Shown here: positions 1 to 7,559 of the stretch, piece by piece
How positions within the stretch are numbered: the stretch's first letter is position 1
Layout of the letters: each line of letters starts with the position of its first letter
Source of the DNA: an uncultured bacterium
Lineage (GTDB): Bacteria; Bacillota; Clostridia; Lachnospirales; Lachnospiraceae
DNA: 64,000 bases
Direction of reading: 5' to 3'
NCBI GenBank assembly: GCA_947073545.1
Contig: CAMTMP010000020.1
Location: forward strand, 1 to 64,000
The notes under the pieces: model-generated
Databases searched by the model: none
What the model was told of the DNA's origin: nothing
Seen by the model: the letters and a program-made list of their open reading frames with translations, nothing else
Translations under genes and position numbers: made by a program

Positions 1-417
1 CATTGCACATATGATATCAAATACCATCTGGTGTGGATAACAAAGTACAGGAAACCCGTGATAACAGGACAGATTGCCTTGCGGACGAGGGAGCTGATCC
101 GAATCGTCTGTCAATGCAATGAAGTGGAGATTCTGGCAGGGCATGTGGGGAGTGACCATATACATCTGCTGGTGTCGGTGCCGCCCCATTTGTCCGCAAG
201 CAAGCTGGTGCAGTATATAAAGGGAAATACATCAAGAAAGCTGCAGATGGAATATAAAGAGCTAAACAAGCAGTTCTGGGGACAGCATCTATGGGCGAGA
301 GGGTATTTTGTGGCAAGCAGCGGAAACGTGACGGATGAAATAATCAAAGAGTATATCAAGAACCAGGATTTACAGGAGCGAAGTAACTCTGACAACTTTG
401 AAATTGGAGAAAAGTAG
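1..417 (+). CDS. tnpA: IS200-type transposase TnpA, 5' end outside window
   Basis: Single-strand DNA transposase of the Y1 HUH family, which nicks and joins hairpin-marked ends of an IS200/IS605 element. The frame is open from base 1, so the start codon lies upstream; 138 residues are visible. The HUH metal motif is DHIHLL (H53 and H55 of the visible part), and the likely nucleophile is Y118 in KEYIKNQ. Family members are about 140-155 aa, so little is missing. A strong hairpin follows at 476-495, as expected for the right end. No TnpB/IscB-type partner gene follows on this side. It sits inside or beside the larger serine-recombinase element. Confidence 0.9.
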   Translation, partial: HCTYDIKYHLVWITKYRKPVITGQIALRTRELIRIVCQCNEVEILAGHVGSDHIHLLVSVPPHLSASKLVQYIKGNTSRKLQMEYKELNKQFWGQHLWARGYFVASSGNVTDEIIKEYIKNQDLQERSNSDNFEIGEK

Positions 418-475
418 TATGAAAAACAAGAGTTGGGATGCGCTCCCTTTAGGCTGCTTCAGCAGCTTACCGAAC

Positions 476-495
476 CTACCGGCTTTAGCCGGTAG
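476..495 (+). repeat. Hairpin at probable IS200 right end
   Basis: Perfect 8-bp stem CTACCGGC / GCCGGTAG with TTTA loop, about 60 bases after the tnpA stop. Subterranean hairpins of this kind are recognised by TnpA at element ends. The exact cleavage site cannot be fixed from this sequence. No T-run follows, so a terminator is less likely. The rest of 418-704 has no convincing gene. Confidence 0.5.
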
Positions 496-704
496 TGGTT
501 CAGTTGAAAAATTAAAGGCGAAAGAACACGGAATATGGAGTGGGAAAAATATCAAAGCAAGTACAGAGAAGGTGAAACCACTGCATATATATGCTCTAAT
601 GCATGCAAATATTGTACGCCTGCTGAATGAATAAAGTAGCAGAGCACAGAGACCCCCAGAAATTTCTGAGGCTCTTTCCGATTTGAATGGTATATGAAAT
701 AATC

Positions 705-740
705 GAGCCAGGGCAGGAAAAAGCTCTGGCTCTTCTTTTT
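705..740 (+). terminator. Intrinsic terminator upstream of the helicase gene
   Basis: Stem GAGCCAGGGC / GCTCTGGCTC (one G-T pair), loop AGGAAAAA, then TTCTTTTT. It lies inside the longest open frame of the helicase gene but before its ribosome site. This argues against the most upstream start and suggests either termination of incoming transcription or an attenuator for the helicase. Confidence 0.7.
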
Positions 741-755
741 ACAAAAAACAAATTC

Positions 756-2387
756 ATGGAGGTGGTCAACATAAGAGTCAAAATGCAAACGCGGTATGTA
801 AAGAAATGGCAGCAATATCTAACGGAACTGATTGGGGATGATTATATGGAGTGGGAAGGGAGGAAAATTTTAATTAGTGCTCCTACTGGAATGGGGAAAA
901 CGACATTTATTCTTCAAGTTTTTTTGCGTTATTTTAAAAGAAAGCGTAAGAAGGTGTTAATTCTGAGCAATCGGGTGCTCCTTAGAACGCAGTACTGGAG
1001 CAGCTTGCTTGAGCAGTTCGTTGAGTATCGTGATATAGAAGAGAGCGTTACGGTTATGACTTATCAGCAGCTAGAGGAAAAGGTAAAAAGTGGAGCGATA
1101 GAAGGGGTGTTCAATGAGTATGCTGCGATTGTCTGCGACGAATGTCATTTTTTCTACGCTGATGCTGATTTTAATAATTTTGGAACATTTGTTCTGCTAC
1201 AGGCTATTGCCCGTGCTGGCGCCACAAAAACAATGATTTTCTTGTCTGCGACCATGGACGAGGTAAAACCTTTGATTGAGCAAACATTGAAAAATTGCAT
1301 GACTATTTTGCGGCGAACTGGTCGAAATCCCCAAATCACGGATACAAACGAAGAGATTTTGTTCTATGATTATTCCGGCTTAGTTGACTATGAGAGATTT
1401 CACTGCACCTGCGTACCAGACTTGGAAACAGCATGCGGTTTGTTGGCAGAATCCCCTAAAAAATCAGTCATTTTTATGGACAATAAGGAGAGGGGAGCAG
1501 AGTTGCTAGAACAGTTCGTTAAAACAAAAAATGTCGAACGACAGCAAATTGCATTCTTGAATGCTGACAATATTGATCATGAAAGTAACAAAATTTTGAT
1601 CAGCAATTTGGCGATAAGTCACAAGCTGGTACCCAAGATATTGATCACGACGTCGGTTCTTGATAATGGCGTATCCATCCACGACGCAGATGTGGGGAAT
1701 GTGTTGATCATGACAGAATCCAAATGCAGCTTTTTGCAGATGCTTGGGCGGGTGAGAGCTGAAGATGTCGATGACTGTAACCTTTATTTTGTCAGGAGAG
1801 AGGAAAAGGAATTTTCTAAACGAAAGGCGAGATACGAATGGGAACTGGCGAACTTCAAAAAGCTAGATTCTGTTGAACAGACCAGAAGATGGGAAAAATA
1901 TCTGTACGCTGTCTGGGACAGGCGGGACGAAGTGATGGCAGATTTTTACCGAAAAGCGCTCGTATGGATGAGGCATGAGGATCAGTTTTTTTCTGGTTCC
2001 AAAAACAGACTGCGCATACAATTCGGTGAAGCAAACTTTTATGTCAATGAATTTGCCAAACGGAAAACCGAAGATATGTACATGATTGAAAGCCGTTTCT
2101 ATGCATTAGCACTGGAAGATCCAGTGAAGGTCATTTATGAGCAGATGCGCTGGATCGGAAAAGAGCCTGATGAACTTCAAGTGTTGGATTCAGCATATCA
2201 AAAAATGCGGGAGCAGGAATTTGTGGATTTTCTGGTATCAGTTAAGGACTATGACGTCGATGATATGAAGCAGTTCAAGAATATGCTGGTAAAGGAATTC
2301 CGAAAAGAATTTTTCCCCGATATTCTGTCAAAAAATGGCACGTTTCAAATGAAAAATTGGAAGAAATATGTGGCAGATTCGGTCTGA
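756..2387 (+). CDS. DExH-box superfamily 2 helicase of mobile element
   Basis: ATP-dependent nucleic-acid helicase, about 543 aa. Visible motifs: Walker A APTGMGKTT near residue 42, DECH box (VCDECH) near 127, motif III LSATMD, a motif V-like TSVLDNGVSI, and motif VI QMLGRVRAED. The last ~180 residues are not recognised. Upstream codons to 687 are rejected because a terminator (705-740) interrupts them. The strong site GGAGG (758-762) is well spaced for an ATA codon at 771, which is in frame; the ATG at 756 precedes that site and the next ATG (783) is too far from it, so the true start is uncertain. It is A+T-richer than the chromosomal genes and travels with tnpA and the serine recombinase. 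Its role in the element is unknown. Confidence 0.8.
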   Translation: MEVVNIRVKMQTRYVKKWQQYLTELIGDDYMEWEGRKILISAPTGMGKTTFILQVFLRYFKRKRKKVLILSNRVLLRTQYWSSLLEQFVEYRDIEESVTVMTYQQLEEKVKSGAIEGVFNEYAAIVCDECHFFYADADFNNFGTFVLLQAIARAGATKTMIFLSATMDEVKPLIEQTLKNCMTILRRTGRNPQITDTNEEILFYDYSGLVDYERFHCTCVPDLETACGLLAESPKKSVIFMDNKERGAELLEQFVKTKNVERQQIAFLNADNIDHESNKILISNLAISHKLVPKILITTSVLDNGVSIHDADVGNVLIMTESKCSFLQMLGRVRAEDVDDCNLYFVRREEKEFSKRKARYEWELANFKKLDSVEQTRRWEKYLYAVWDRRDEVMADFYRKALVWMRHEDQFFSGSKNRLRIQFGEANFYVNEFAKRKTEDMYMIESRFYALALEDPVKVIYEQMRWIGKEPDELQVLDSAYQKMREQEFVDFLVSVKDYDVDDMKQFKNMLVKEFRKEFFPDILSKNGTFQMKNWKKYVADSV

Positions 2388-2472
2388 AGCTTGAAAGCCT
2401 TAAGGATACTAAAGACCGAAGGAGTAAATACATAATAAGGGAAATGCAGCAAGGAGGAGAGGAGGAAAATGA

Positions 2473-2559
2473 ATGTTGATTCTTACAAATTGGAAAAATG
2501 ATATTTGGTCGATCTGTGATGGAACATTTGAACATGCGAGAATGGAAAGGAGCATATAA
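2473..2559 (+). CDS. Possible 28-residue peptide
   Basis: A short frame starting MLILTNWKNDIW with a strong site (GGAGGAAAATGA) directly before the ATG. It is Trp-containing and has no recognisable family. A second mini-frame (ATG 2562, 14 codons) follows it with its own AGGAG site. These may be element-specific small peptides or decayed remains of a gene. Support is the ribosome site only. Confidence 0.3.
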   Translation: MLILTNWKNDIWSICDGTFEHARMERSI

Positions 2560-2587
2560 TTATGGAAAAAATAAATCGGAGTTCTGA

Positions 2588-2779
2588 ATGCGGCAGCACG
2601 AGATAGTCTGCACTGTTACAGGAGAAAAGGAATCTCAATATCTACAATATATACAAGATACAATCAATACATTCACGGTAATGCACATAGAAAAATGCAT
2701 ACATGAAAGCGGTTTGTCCAGACAGGAACAGATATGCGTGCTGGAAGGGCTGATAAGCAATCTAAAAGATAAACACTAA
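2588..2779 (+). CDS. Small hypothetical protein (63 aa) before the recombinase
   Basis: Unrecognised 63-residue frame beginning MRQHEIVCTVTG, with an amphipathic helical middle (YLQYIQDTINTF) and C-terminal helices. It overlaps a 14-codon frame that starts at 2562 in another phase behind AGGAG. The ribosome site for 2588 itself is weak, so expression may depend on coupling or a different start. Its position 80 bases before the serine recombinase suggests an element accessory or control peptide. No function is assigned. Confidence 0.45.
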   Translation: MRQHEIVCTVTGEKESQYLQYIQDTINTFTVMHIEKCIHESGLSRQEQICVLEGLISNLKDKH

Positions 2780-2797
2780 ATGTACAAAAAACGTTTG

Positions 2798-2831
2798 TCT
2801 GCCATCTCATTATCCATGACGAGATGGCAGA
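2798..2831 (+). promoter_or_regulatory. Perfect hairpin in recombinase leader
   Basis: 11-bp perfect stem TCTGCCATCTC / GAGATGGCAGA with a 12-base loop, about 30 bases before the recombinase start and just ahead of its GGGGG-type ribosome site. There is no U-run. It could modulate translation or mark an operator. Confidence 0.4.
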
Positions 2832-2861
2832 TTCAAAAACAAGAAAGGGGGAAAACACCCT

Positions 2862-4826
2862 ATGCAAATCGCCATCTACAGCAGAAAATCCAAATGGACC
2901 GGCAAAGGCGACAGTGTAGAAAACCAGATTGTCATGTGCCGGGAATATATCGAAATGTTTATAGAAGGGGGAGAGCAGGTACAGATCATTGTATACGAGG
3001 ACGAAGGTTTCTCCGGCAAGAATACCAAGCGCCCCCAGTTCCAGAAAATGATGCGCGACATGAAAGAGCAGCATTTTGACTATTTAGTCTGCTACAAGCT
3101 TGACCGTCTGGGCAGGAACCTTGCGGATCTGGCAAATCTGATGGAAGACTTAGAGCGAAAGGGCACATCCTTCATCAGCATCAAGGAAAAGTTCGACACG
3201 ACCACACCGATCGGCAAGGCGATGCTGTACTTCTCAGGCGTGCTTGCCCAGATGGAGCGGGAGCAGATCGCGGAGCGCGTGAAAGATAACATGATCATGC
3301 TTGCAAGGAGCGGGCGGTGGCTTGGCGGCAATACGCCGCTCGGATATTCTTCCATGAAATTGGAGAAGGAGGTCAGTGCCCTCAAGAAAAAGTCCATGTA
3401 CTGCCTTACGCAGAACCCGGAGGAGATCGGGATTGCCCGGTACATATTTTCGTATTTTATGGAATGCAGGTCGCTGACCAAGGTGTATAAAAGTCTCATC
3501 ACCAATGATATCAGAACGAGACAGGGAAACGAATTTGTCATATCGGGCATCCGGGATATTCTGGTGAACCCGGTATACTGCAAGGCGGATCAGGACGCCT
3601 ATCAGTATTTTTATGATCTGGGCTGTCAGGTGTGTATCGACGAGGAGGAGCTGGACGGGGAATCCGGGCTGATGGGGTATGCCAAAACAACCTCCACACA
3701 CTATAAGAACCAGAGCCAGCCCTGTGAGTCGTGGATCATATCAAAAGGGCGGCATCAGGGCATAGTAAGCGGCAAAGAGTTTGTCCGGGTACAAAAATTG
3801 CTGGCGGGCAACAAGGAAAAGGGAGCGGCATTCAAGAACACGAAAAACAGTGTGGCGCTTTTGTCGGGGCTGCTTTACTGTTCCTGTGGACACTTGATGC
3901 GCCCGAAGAATTATCCGGCGTCCCGGCTGACGGAAAAGGGGGAACGCACATTCTCTTACCGCTGTCCGTACAAGGATGCCACGCACCGGGAAAAATGTGA
4001 TGTGAAAAATGTCCACGGCAATACGCTGGATGCAAGGGTATGTGAGGAGCTGATCGGGATGACGAACCCCGATGCGGGCATCATCCCCATGCTGGAAGCG
4101 CTGTTAAAGAAGATCCGGGACACGGATATGGAGGTGGTGTCGGAAAAGGATCTGTTGCAGCAGGAATATAATAAGAAGAAAGAGGAGATACAGAAGCTCA
4201 TTGCCTCGATCAAAAATCTGGACGCGGACAGTGTGTCGGTGCAGTATATCAATGAGGAGATCAAGCGGACGGACGGCATATGCCGGGAGCTGCAGATGAA
4301 AATTGCCGCTATGGAAAGCGACAAGGAGGTAAATCTGAATGTCACGGACTATGTGAAGGAATGGCTGGGGAAGATGAAGCACTTCCCCCAGATTTTTGAA
4401 GAGCTCAATGTGATGCAGAAAAGAGATTTTTTGAAGACGGTCATTGAAAAGGTCGTCTGGGATGGCGAAATCGCCCATATTTATATTAGGAACCCGGTGC
4501 CAGGCAGGCACCGGGATATTTTTGCCCGTCTGAAGGAAGAAGTCTTACAGCCATGGTATCCAAAGTTTCCAATTTGGAACCATCGCATTGCCGCAGCCGC
4601 TGGGGCCGACGACAGCGACGAAACTTCCCTCAAAAATTTCCAGATTGATGTGCGAAAGCGCGGGGGTTTCTCCCTTCAGATTGTGATAGGAGTAGGAAAC
4701 ATCCCGCAGAGAAAGTATTGGCTGCATAGAAAATGCCTCCTTATGCAGTTAACGACATCCTGTTTTTCGCGAACCGAAATCGGATGGTCGTTTACTACGA
4801 GTATAACATTATTTTATGACAGGTAA
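2862..4826 (+). CDS. Large serine recombinase (integrase) of the mobile element
   Basis: Site-specific serine recombinase that integrates and excises the element. Resolvase domain at the N-terminus with catalytic Ser7 in IYSRKS and the conserved YKLDRLGR and QMEREQIAER segments, then a recombinase domain, a zinc ribbon starting CSCG (about residue 345), and a long coiled coil around 420-490. The frame is 654 aa, but the element boundary falls near base 4590 (codon 577). The last ~78 codons are therefore antisense to a disrupted ABC-ATPase gene and differ from whatever the excised circle would encode. The start at 2862 is supported by AAAGGGGG ten bases upstream. Confidence 0.92.
   Translation: MQIAIYSRKSKWTGKGDSVENQIVMCREYIEMFIEGGEQVQIIVYEDEGFSGKNTKRPQFQKMMRDMKEQHFDYLVCYKLDRLGRNLADLANLMEDLERKGTSFISIKEKFDTTTPIGKAMLYFSGVLAQMEREQIAERVKDNMIMLARSGRWLGGNTPLGYSSMKLEKEVSALKKKSMYCLTQNPEEIGIARYIFSYFMECRSLTKVYKSLITNDIRTRQGNEFVISGIRDILVNPVYCKADQDAYQYFYDLGCQVCIDEEELDGESGLMGYAKTTSTHYKNQSQPCESWIISKGRHQGIVSGKEFVRVQKLLAGNKEKGAAFKNTKNSVALLSGLLYCSCGHLMRPKNYPASRLTEKGERTFSYRCPYKDATHREKCDVKNVHGNTLDARVCEELIGMTNPDAGIIPMLEALLKKIRDTDMEVVSEKDLLQQEYNKKKEEIQKLIASIKNLDADSVSVQYINEEIKRTDGICRELQMKIAAMESDKEVNLNVTDYVKEWLGKMKHFPQIFEELNVMQKRDFLKTVIEKVVWDGEIAHIYIRNPVPGRHRDIFARLKEEVLQPWYPKFPIWNHRIAAAAGADDSDETSLKNFQIDVRKRGGFSLQIVIGVGNIPQRKYWLHRKCLLMQLTTSCFSRTEIGWSFTTSITLFYDR
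4554..4592. other. Right attachment junction of the element (approximate)
   Basis: On the minus strand the ABC-ATPase reading frame is normal up to GGCTGCGGC (4590-4598, Walker A Gly-Cys-Gly) and then loses homology where Lys-Ser/Thr should follow. The crossover therefore lies at about 4587-4592. Just inside the element is an imperfect dyad, TGGTATCCAAA (4554-4564) and TTTGGAACCA (4573-4582), a plausible recombinase binding arm. The matching left junction lies outside the window. Confidence 0.65.
4590..4727 (-). pseudogene. 5' fragment of ABC transporter ATPase, cut by element insertion
   Basis: The first 46 codons of an ABC ATP-binding protein: start MQPILSLRDVSYSY, then FVAVVGPSGCG, the first part of Walker A, after which homology stops. 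The ATG at 4727 has a good ribosome site (AAGGAGG) upstream, so the original 5' end is intact. The remaining ~200 codons should be on the far side of the element, left of this window. The family resembles nitrate/sulfonate/taurine-type importers, but the fragment is too short to name the substrate. Confidence 0.8.
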
Positions 4827-4843
4827 GAAAATATGTGTTCTGA

Positions 4844-4872
4844 TTGAAAACAAAACCAATTTATGGTATCAT
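4844..4872 (+). promoter_or_regulatory. Sigma-A promoter for argH
   Basis: TTGAAA, 17-base spacer, TATCAT. Predicted transcription start near 4879, before the GGAGGT ribosome site at 4895-4900. This excludes the longer argH frame from 4863. Confidence 0.6.
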
Positions 4873-4907
4873 CAAATTTAGATTTAATTATAATGGAGGT
4901 TTTAGCT

Positions 4908-6344
4908 ATGGCGCAATTGTGGGGCGGCCGTTTCACGAAGGAGACGGATCAGCTTGTATATAACTTTAACGCGTCGATCTCCTTTGACCAGAAGTTCTTT
5001 TTGCAGGATATCGAGGGCAGCATCGTACATACGGTAATGCTGGCCAAGCAGGGGATCTTGACGAAAGAGGAGAAGGACGAAATTTTAAAGGGACTCACCG
5101 GAATCAGGCAGGACGTGGAGGACGGGAAACTTGAGATCACGCAGGAATACGAGGATATTCACAGCTTTGTGGAGGCGAATCTGACCCGCCGGATCGGCGA
5201 TGTGGGGAAAAAGCTGCACACGGGTAGGAGCCGCAACGATCAGGTGGCGCTCGACATGAGGCTGTATACGAGGCTGGAAGTGCTGAACACAGATACTTTA
5301 TTGAAGGAGCTGCTTATGACGCTTCTTACGATCATGGAGGAGCATACACGGACGTATATGCCGGGCTTTACCCATCTGCAGAAGGCGCAGCCGGTGACGC
5401 TTGCGCACCATATCGGCGCGTACTTTGAGATGTTTAAGCGGGACAGGTCAAGACTGAAGGACATTTTTTACCGGATGAATTACTGCCCGCTTGGTGCGGG
5501 GGCGCTGGCGGGGACGACGTATCCGCTTGATCGTGCTTACACAGCGTCGCTTCTCGGCTTTGAGGGACCGACCTTAAACAGTATGGACTCGGTTTCCGAC
5601 AGGGATTATGTGATTGAATTTTTATCGGCGCTCTCCACGATTATGATGCACCTGAGCCGTTTTTGTGAGGAGATCATTATTTGGAATTCCAACGAATACC
5701 GCTTCGTGGAGATCGACGACGCCTACTCCACAGGGAGCAGCATTATGCCCCAGAAAAAGAATCCGGATATCGCGGAGCTGGTGCGGGGCAAGACAGGGCG
5801 GGTCTACGGGGCGCTGATTTCGATCCTGACGACTATGAAGGGGATTCCCCTTGCATATAATAAAGATATGCAGGAGGATAAGGAGCTGACCTTCGATGCC
5901 ATTGACACGGTGAAGGGGTGTCTTTCGTTGTTTGAAGGCATGATCCGCACTATGAAGTTCAATGAGGAAGTGATGGAAAAGAGCGCGGCTTTTGGGTTTA
6001 CCAACGCCACGGACGCGGCGGATTATCTGGTGGGAAAAGGCGTTCCTTTCAGGGACGCCCACGGTATCGTCGGCAGGCTGGTGCTTTTCTGTATTGAAAA
6101 AAACTGCAGCATCGACGAGCTTAGTATAGAGGAACTAAAGGAAATCAGCCCGGTATTTGAGGAGGACGTCTATCAGGCGATCAGTTTGAAGACCTGCGTG
6201 GAAAAGCGGCTGACCATCGGTGCGCCGGGTCCTGATATAATGCGGGAAGTGATCCGGATGCACAGGGACTATCTGGCAAGAGACTGGCAGGATGAGGAGG
6301 ACATGTTTGGCGCAGTACTTGGCGGGACAATGGATAATGCATAA
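4908..6344 (+). CDS. argH: Argininosuccinate lyase
   Basis: Cytoplasmic enzyme that splits argininosuccinate into arginine and fumarate, the last step of arginine synthesis. 478 aa, normal for the family. It has the fumarase-superfamily signature [11 protein letters not shown] around residue 277-287 and [11 protein letters not shown] near 104-114. The start ATG 4908 follows GGAGGT with ideal spacing and begins MAQLWGGRF, typical of ArgH. No argG lies beside it; the flank is a recent insertion site, so the neighbourhood may have been rearranged. asd follows 48 bases downstream with its own ribosome site and is probably co-transcribed. Confidence 0.97.
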   Translation: MAQLWGGRFTKETDQLVYNFNASISFDQKFFLQDIEGSIVHTVMLAKQGILTKEEKDEILKGLTGIRQDVEDGKLEITQEYEDIHSFVEANLTRRIGDVGKKLHTGRSRNDQVALDMRLYTRLEVLNTDTLLKELLMTLLTIMEEHTRTYMPGFTHLQKAQPVTLAHHIGAYFEMFKRDRSRLKDIFYRMNYCPLGAGALAGTTYPLDRAYTASLLGFEGPTLNSMDSVSDRDYVIEFLSALSTIMMHLSRFCEEIIIWNSNEYRFVEIDDAYSTGSSIMPQKKNPDIAELVRGKTGRVYGALISILTTMKGIPLAYNKDMQEDKELTFDAIDTVKGCLSLFEGMIRTMKFNEEVMEKSAAFGFTNATDAADYLVGKGVPFRDAHGIVGRLVLFCIEKNCSIDELSIEELKEISPVFEEDVYQAISLKTCVEKRLTIGAPGPDIMREVIRMHRDYLARDWQDEEDMFGAVLGGTMDNA

Positions 6345-6392
6345 GGAGAGACAAAAAAACAATGCTTCGATAATAAGGAGGAGTGAGCTATT

Positions 6393-7478
6393 ATGAGCGA
6401 GAAATTGAAGGTAGGTATTTTAGGCGGCACAGGTATGGTGGGACAGCGTTTTATCGCCCTTTTGGAAAACCATCCATGGTTTGAGGTGACAACGATCGCG
6501 GCGAGTCCCCGGTCTGCGGGCAAAACCTATGAAGAGGCGGTAGGCGGCAGATGGAAGATGGATACGCCCATGCCGGAGGCGGTGAAGCAGGTTGTGGTCA
6601 AAAATGTGAACGAGGTAGCGGAAGTGGCGGCGGAAGTGGACTTCGTATTTTCCGCGGTGGATATGACGAAAGACGAGATCAAAAAGATCGAGGAAGCGTA
6701 CGCGAAGACCGAGACGCCCGTGGTTTCCAACAACAGCGCGCACCGCTGGACACCGGATGTGCCCATGGTGGTGCCCGAGATCAACCCGGAGCATTTTGAT
6801 GTGATCGAGTCACAGAGAAAAAGGCTTGGCACAAAGCGTGGTTTTATCGCCGTAAAACCGAACTGCTCGATTCAGAGCTATGCGCCGGTTCTCACCGCGT
6901 GGAAGGAGTTTGAGCCTTACGAGGTGGTGGCTACTACCTATCAGGCAATTTCCGGCGCCGGAAAGACCTTCAAGGACTGGCCGGAGATGGTGGAGAATGT
7001 GATTCCCTATATCGGCGGCGAGGAGGAGAAGAGCGAAAAGGAGCCGCTTCGTATCTGGGGTGAGATCGTGGACGGAGTGATTGTTCCGGCGACAAGCCCG
7101 GTGATCACATGCCAGTGTATCCGGGTGCCCGTGTTAAACGGTCATACGGCGGCCGTGTTTGTAAAGTTTAAAAAGAAACCTACCAAGGAGCAGCTTGTGC
7201 AGAAACTGGTGCAGTTTAAGGGGCTGCCTCAGGAACTCGGTCTGCCCAGCGCGCCGAAGCAGTTTATTCAGGTGATGGAGGAGGATAACCGGCCGCAGGT
7301 GAAACTGGATGTGGATTATGAGAACGGTATGGGAATCAGCGTGGGCCGCATCCGTGAGGACAGCGTTTACGACTGGAAATTCGTGGGACTTTCCCACAAT
7401 ACCGTGCGCGGCGCGGCTGGGGGCGCCGTACTCTGTGCGGAGACTTTGAAAGCCAAAGGGTATATTACAAAGAAATAA
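6393..7478 (+). CDS. asd: Aspartate-semialdehyde dehydrogenase
   Basis: NADP-dependent reduction of aspartyl phosphate to the semialdehyde, feeding lysine/diaminopimelate, threonine and methionine. 361 aa, beginning with the nucleotide-binding GGTGMVGQ (residues 11-18). Catalytic Cys158 lies in KPNCSIQS, and substrate-binding residues lie in GRIREDSVYDW. The length and NCSIQ context fit the archaeal/fungal-type branch that is common in Clostridia rather than the E. coli type. The start is set by AAGGAGGAG. It sits behind argH, giving a small amino-acid operon. Confidence 0.95.
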   Translation: MSEKLKVGILGGTGMVGQRFIALLENHPWFEVTTIAASPRSAGKTYEEAVGGRWKMDTPMPEAVKQVVVKNVNEVAEVAAEVDFVFSAVDMTKDEIKKIEEAYAKTETPVVSNNSAHRWTPDVPMVVPEINPEHFDVIESQRKRLGTKRGFIAVKPNCSIQSYAPVLTAWKEFEPYEVVATTYQAISGAGKTFKDWPEMVENVIPYIGGEEEKSEKEPLRIWGEIVDGVIVPATSPVITCQCIRVPVLNGHTAAVFVKFKKKPTKEQLVQKLVQFKGLPQELGLPSAPKQFIQVMEEDNRPQVKLDVDYENGMGISVGRIREDSVYDWKFVGLSHNTVRGAAGGAVLCAETLKAKGYITKK

Positions 7479-7559
7479 CGGGTCTTATAAGGGAACAATA
7501 AACGCAGACAATTGATATGGGGGGAGGACGCCGTCCTGGGAGAGCGGCGTGCGTATATC

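Noticed and set aside
398..634. 78-codon frame after tnpA
   Set aside because: It spans the IS200 end hairpin, has no ribosome site of its own and no recognisable domain.
4545..4589. Continuation of the ABC-ATPase frame beyond the junction (minus strand)
   Set aside because: Residues after GPSGCG (NAMVPNWK) do not fit Walker A and come from the mobile element, so they were left out of the pseudogene.
1..4590. Toxin-antitoxin or defence system carried by the element
   Set aside because: Only tnpA, a helicase, tiny peptides and the recombinase are visible. The helicase alone is not enough to claim a defence system; the cargo may lie left of the window.
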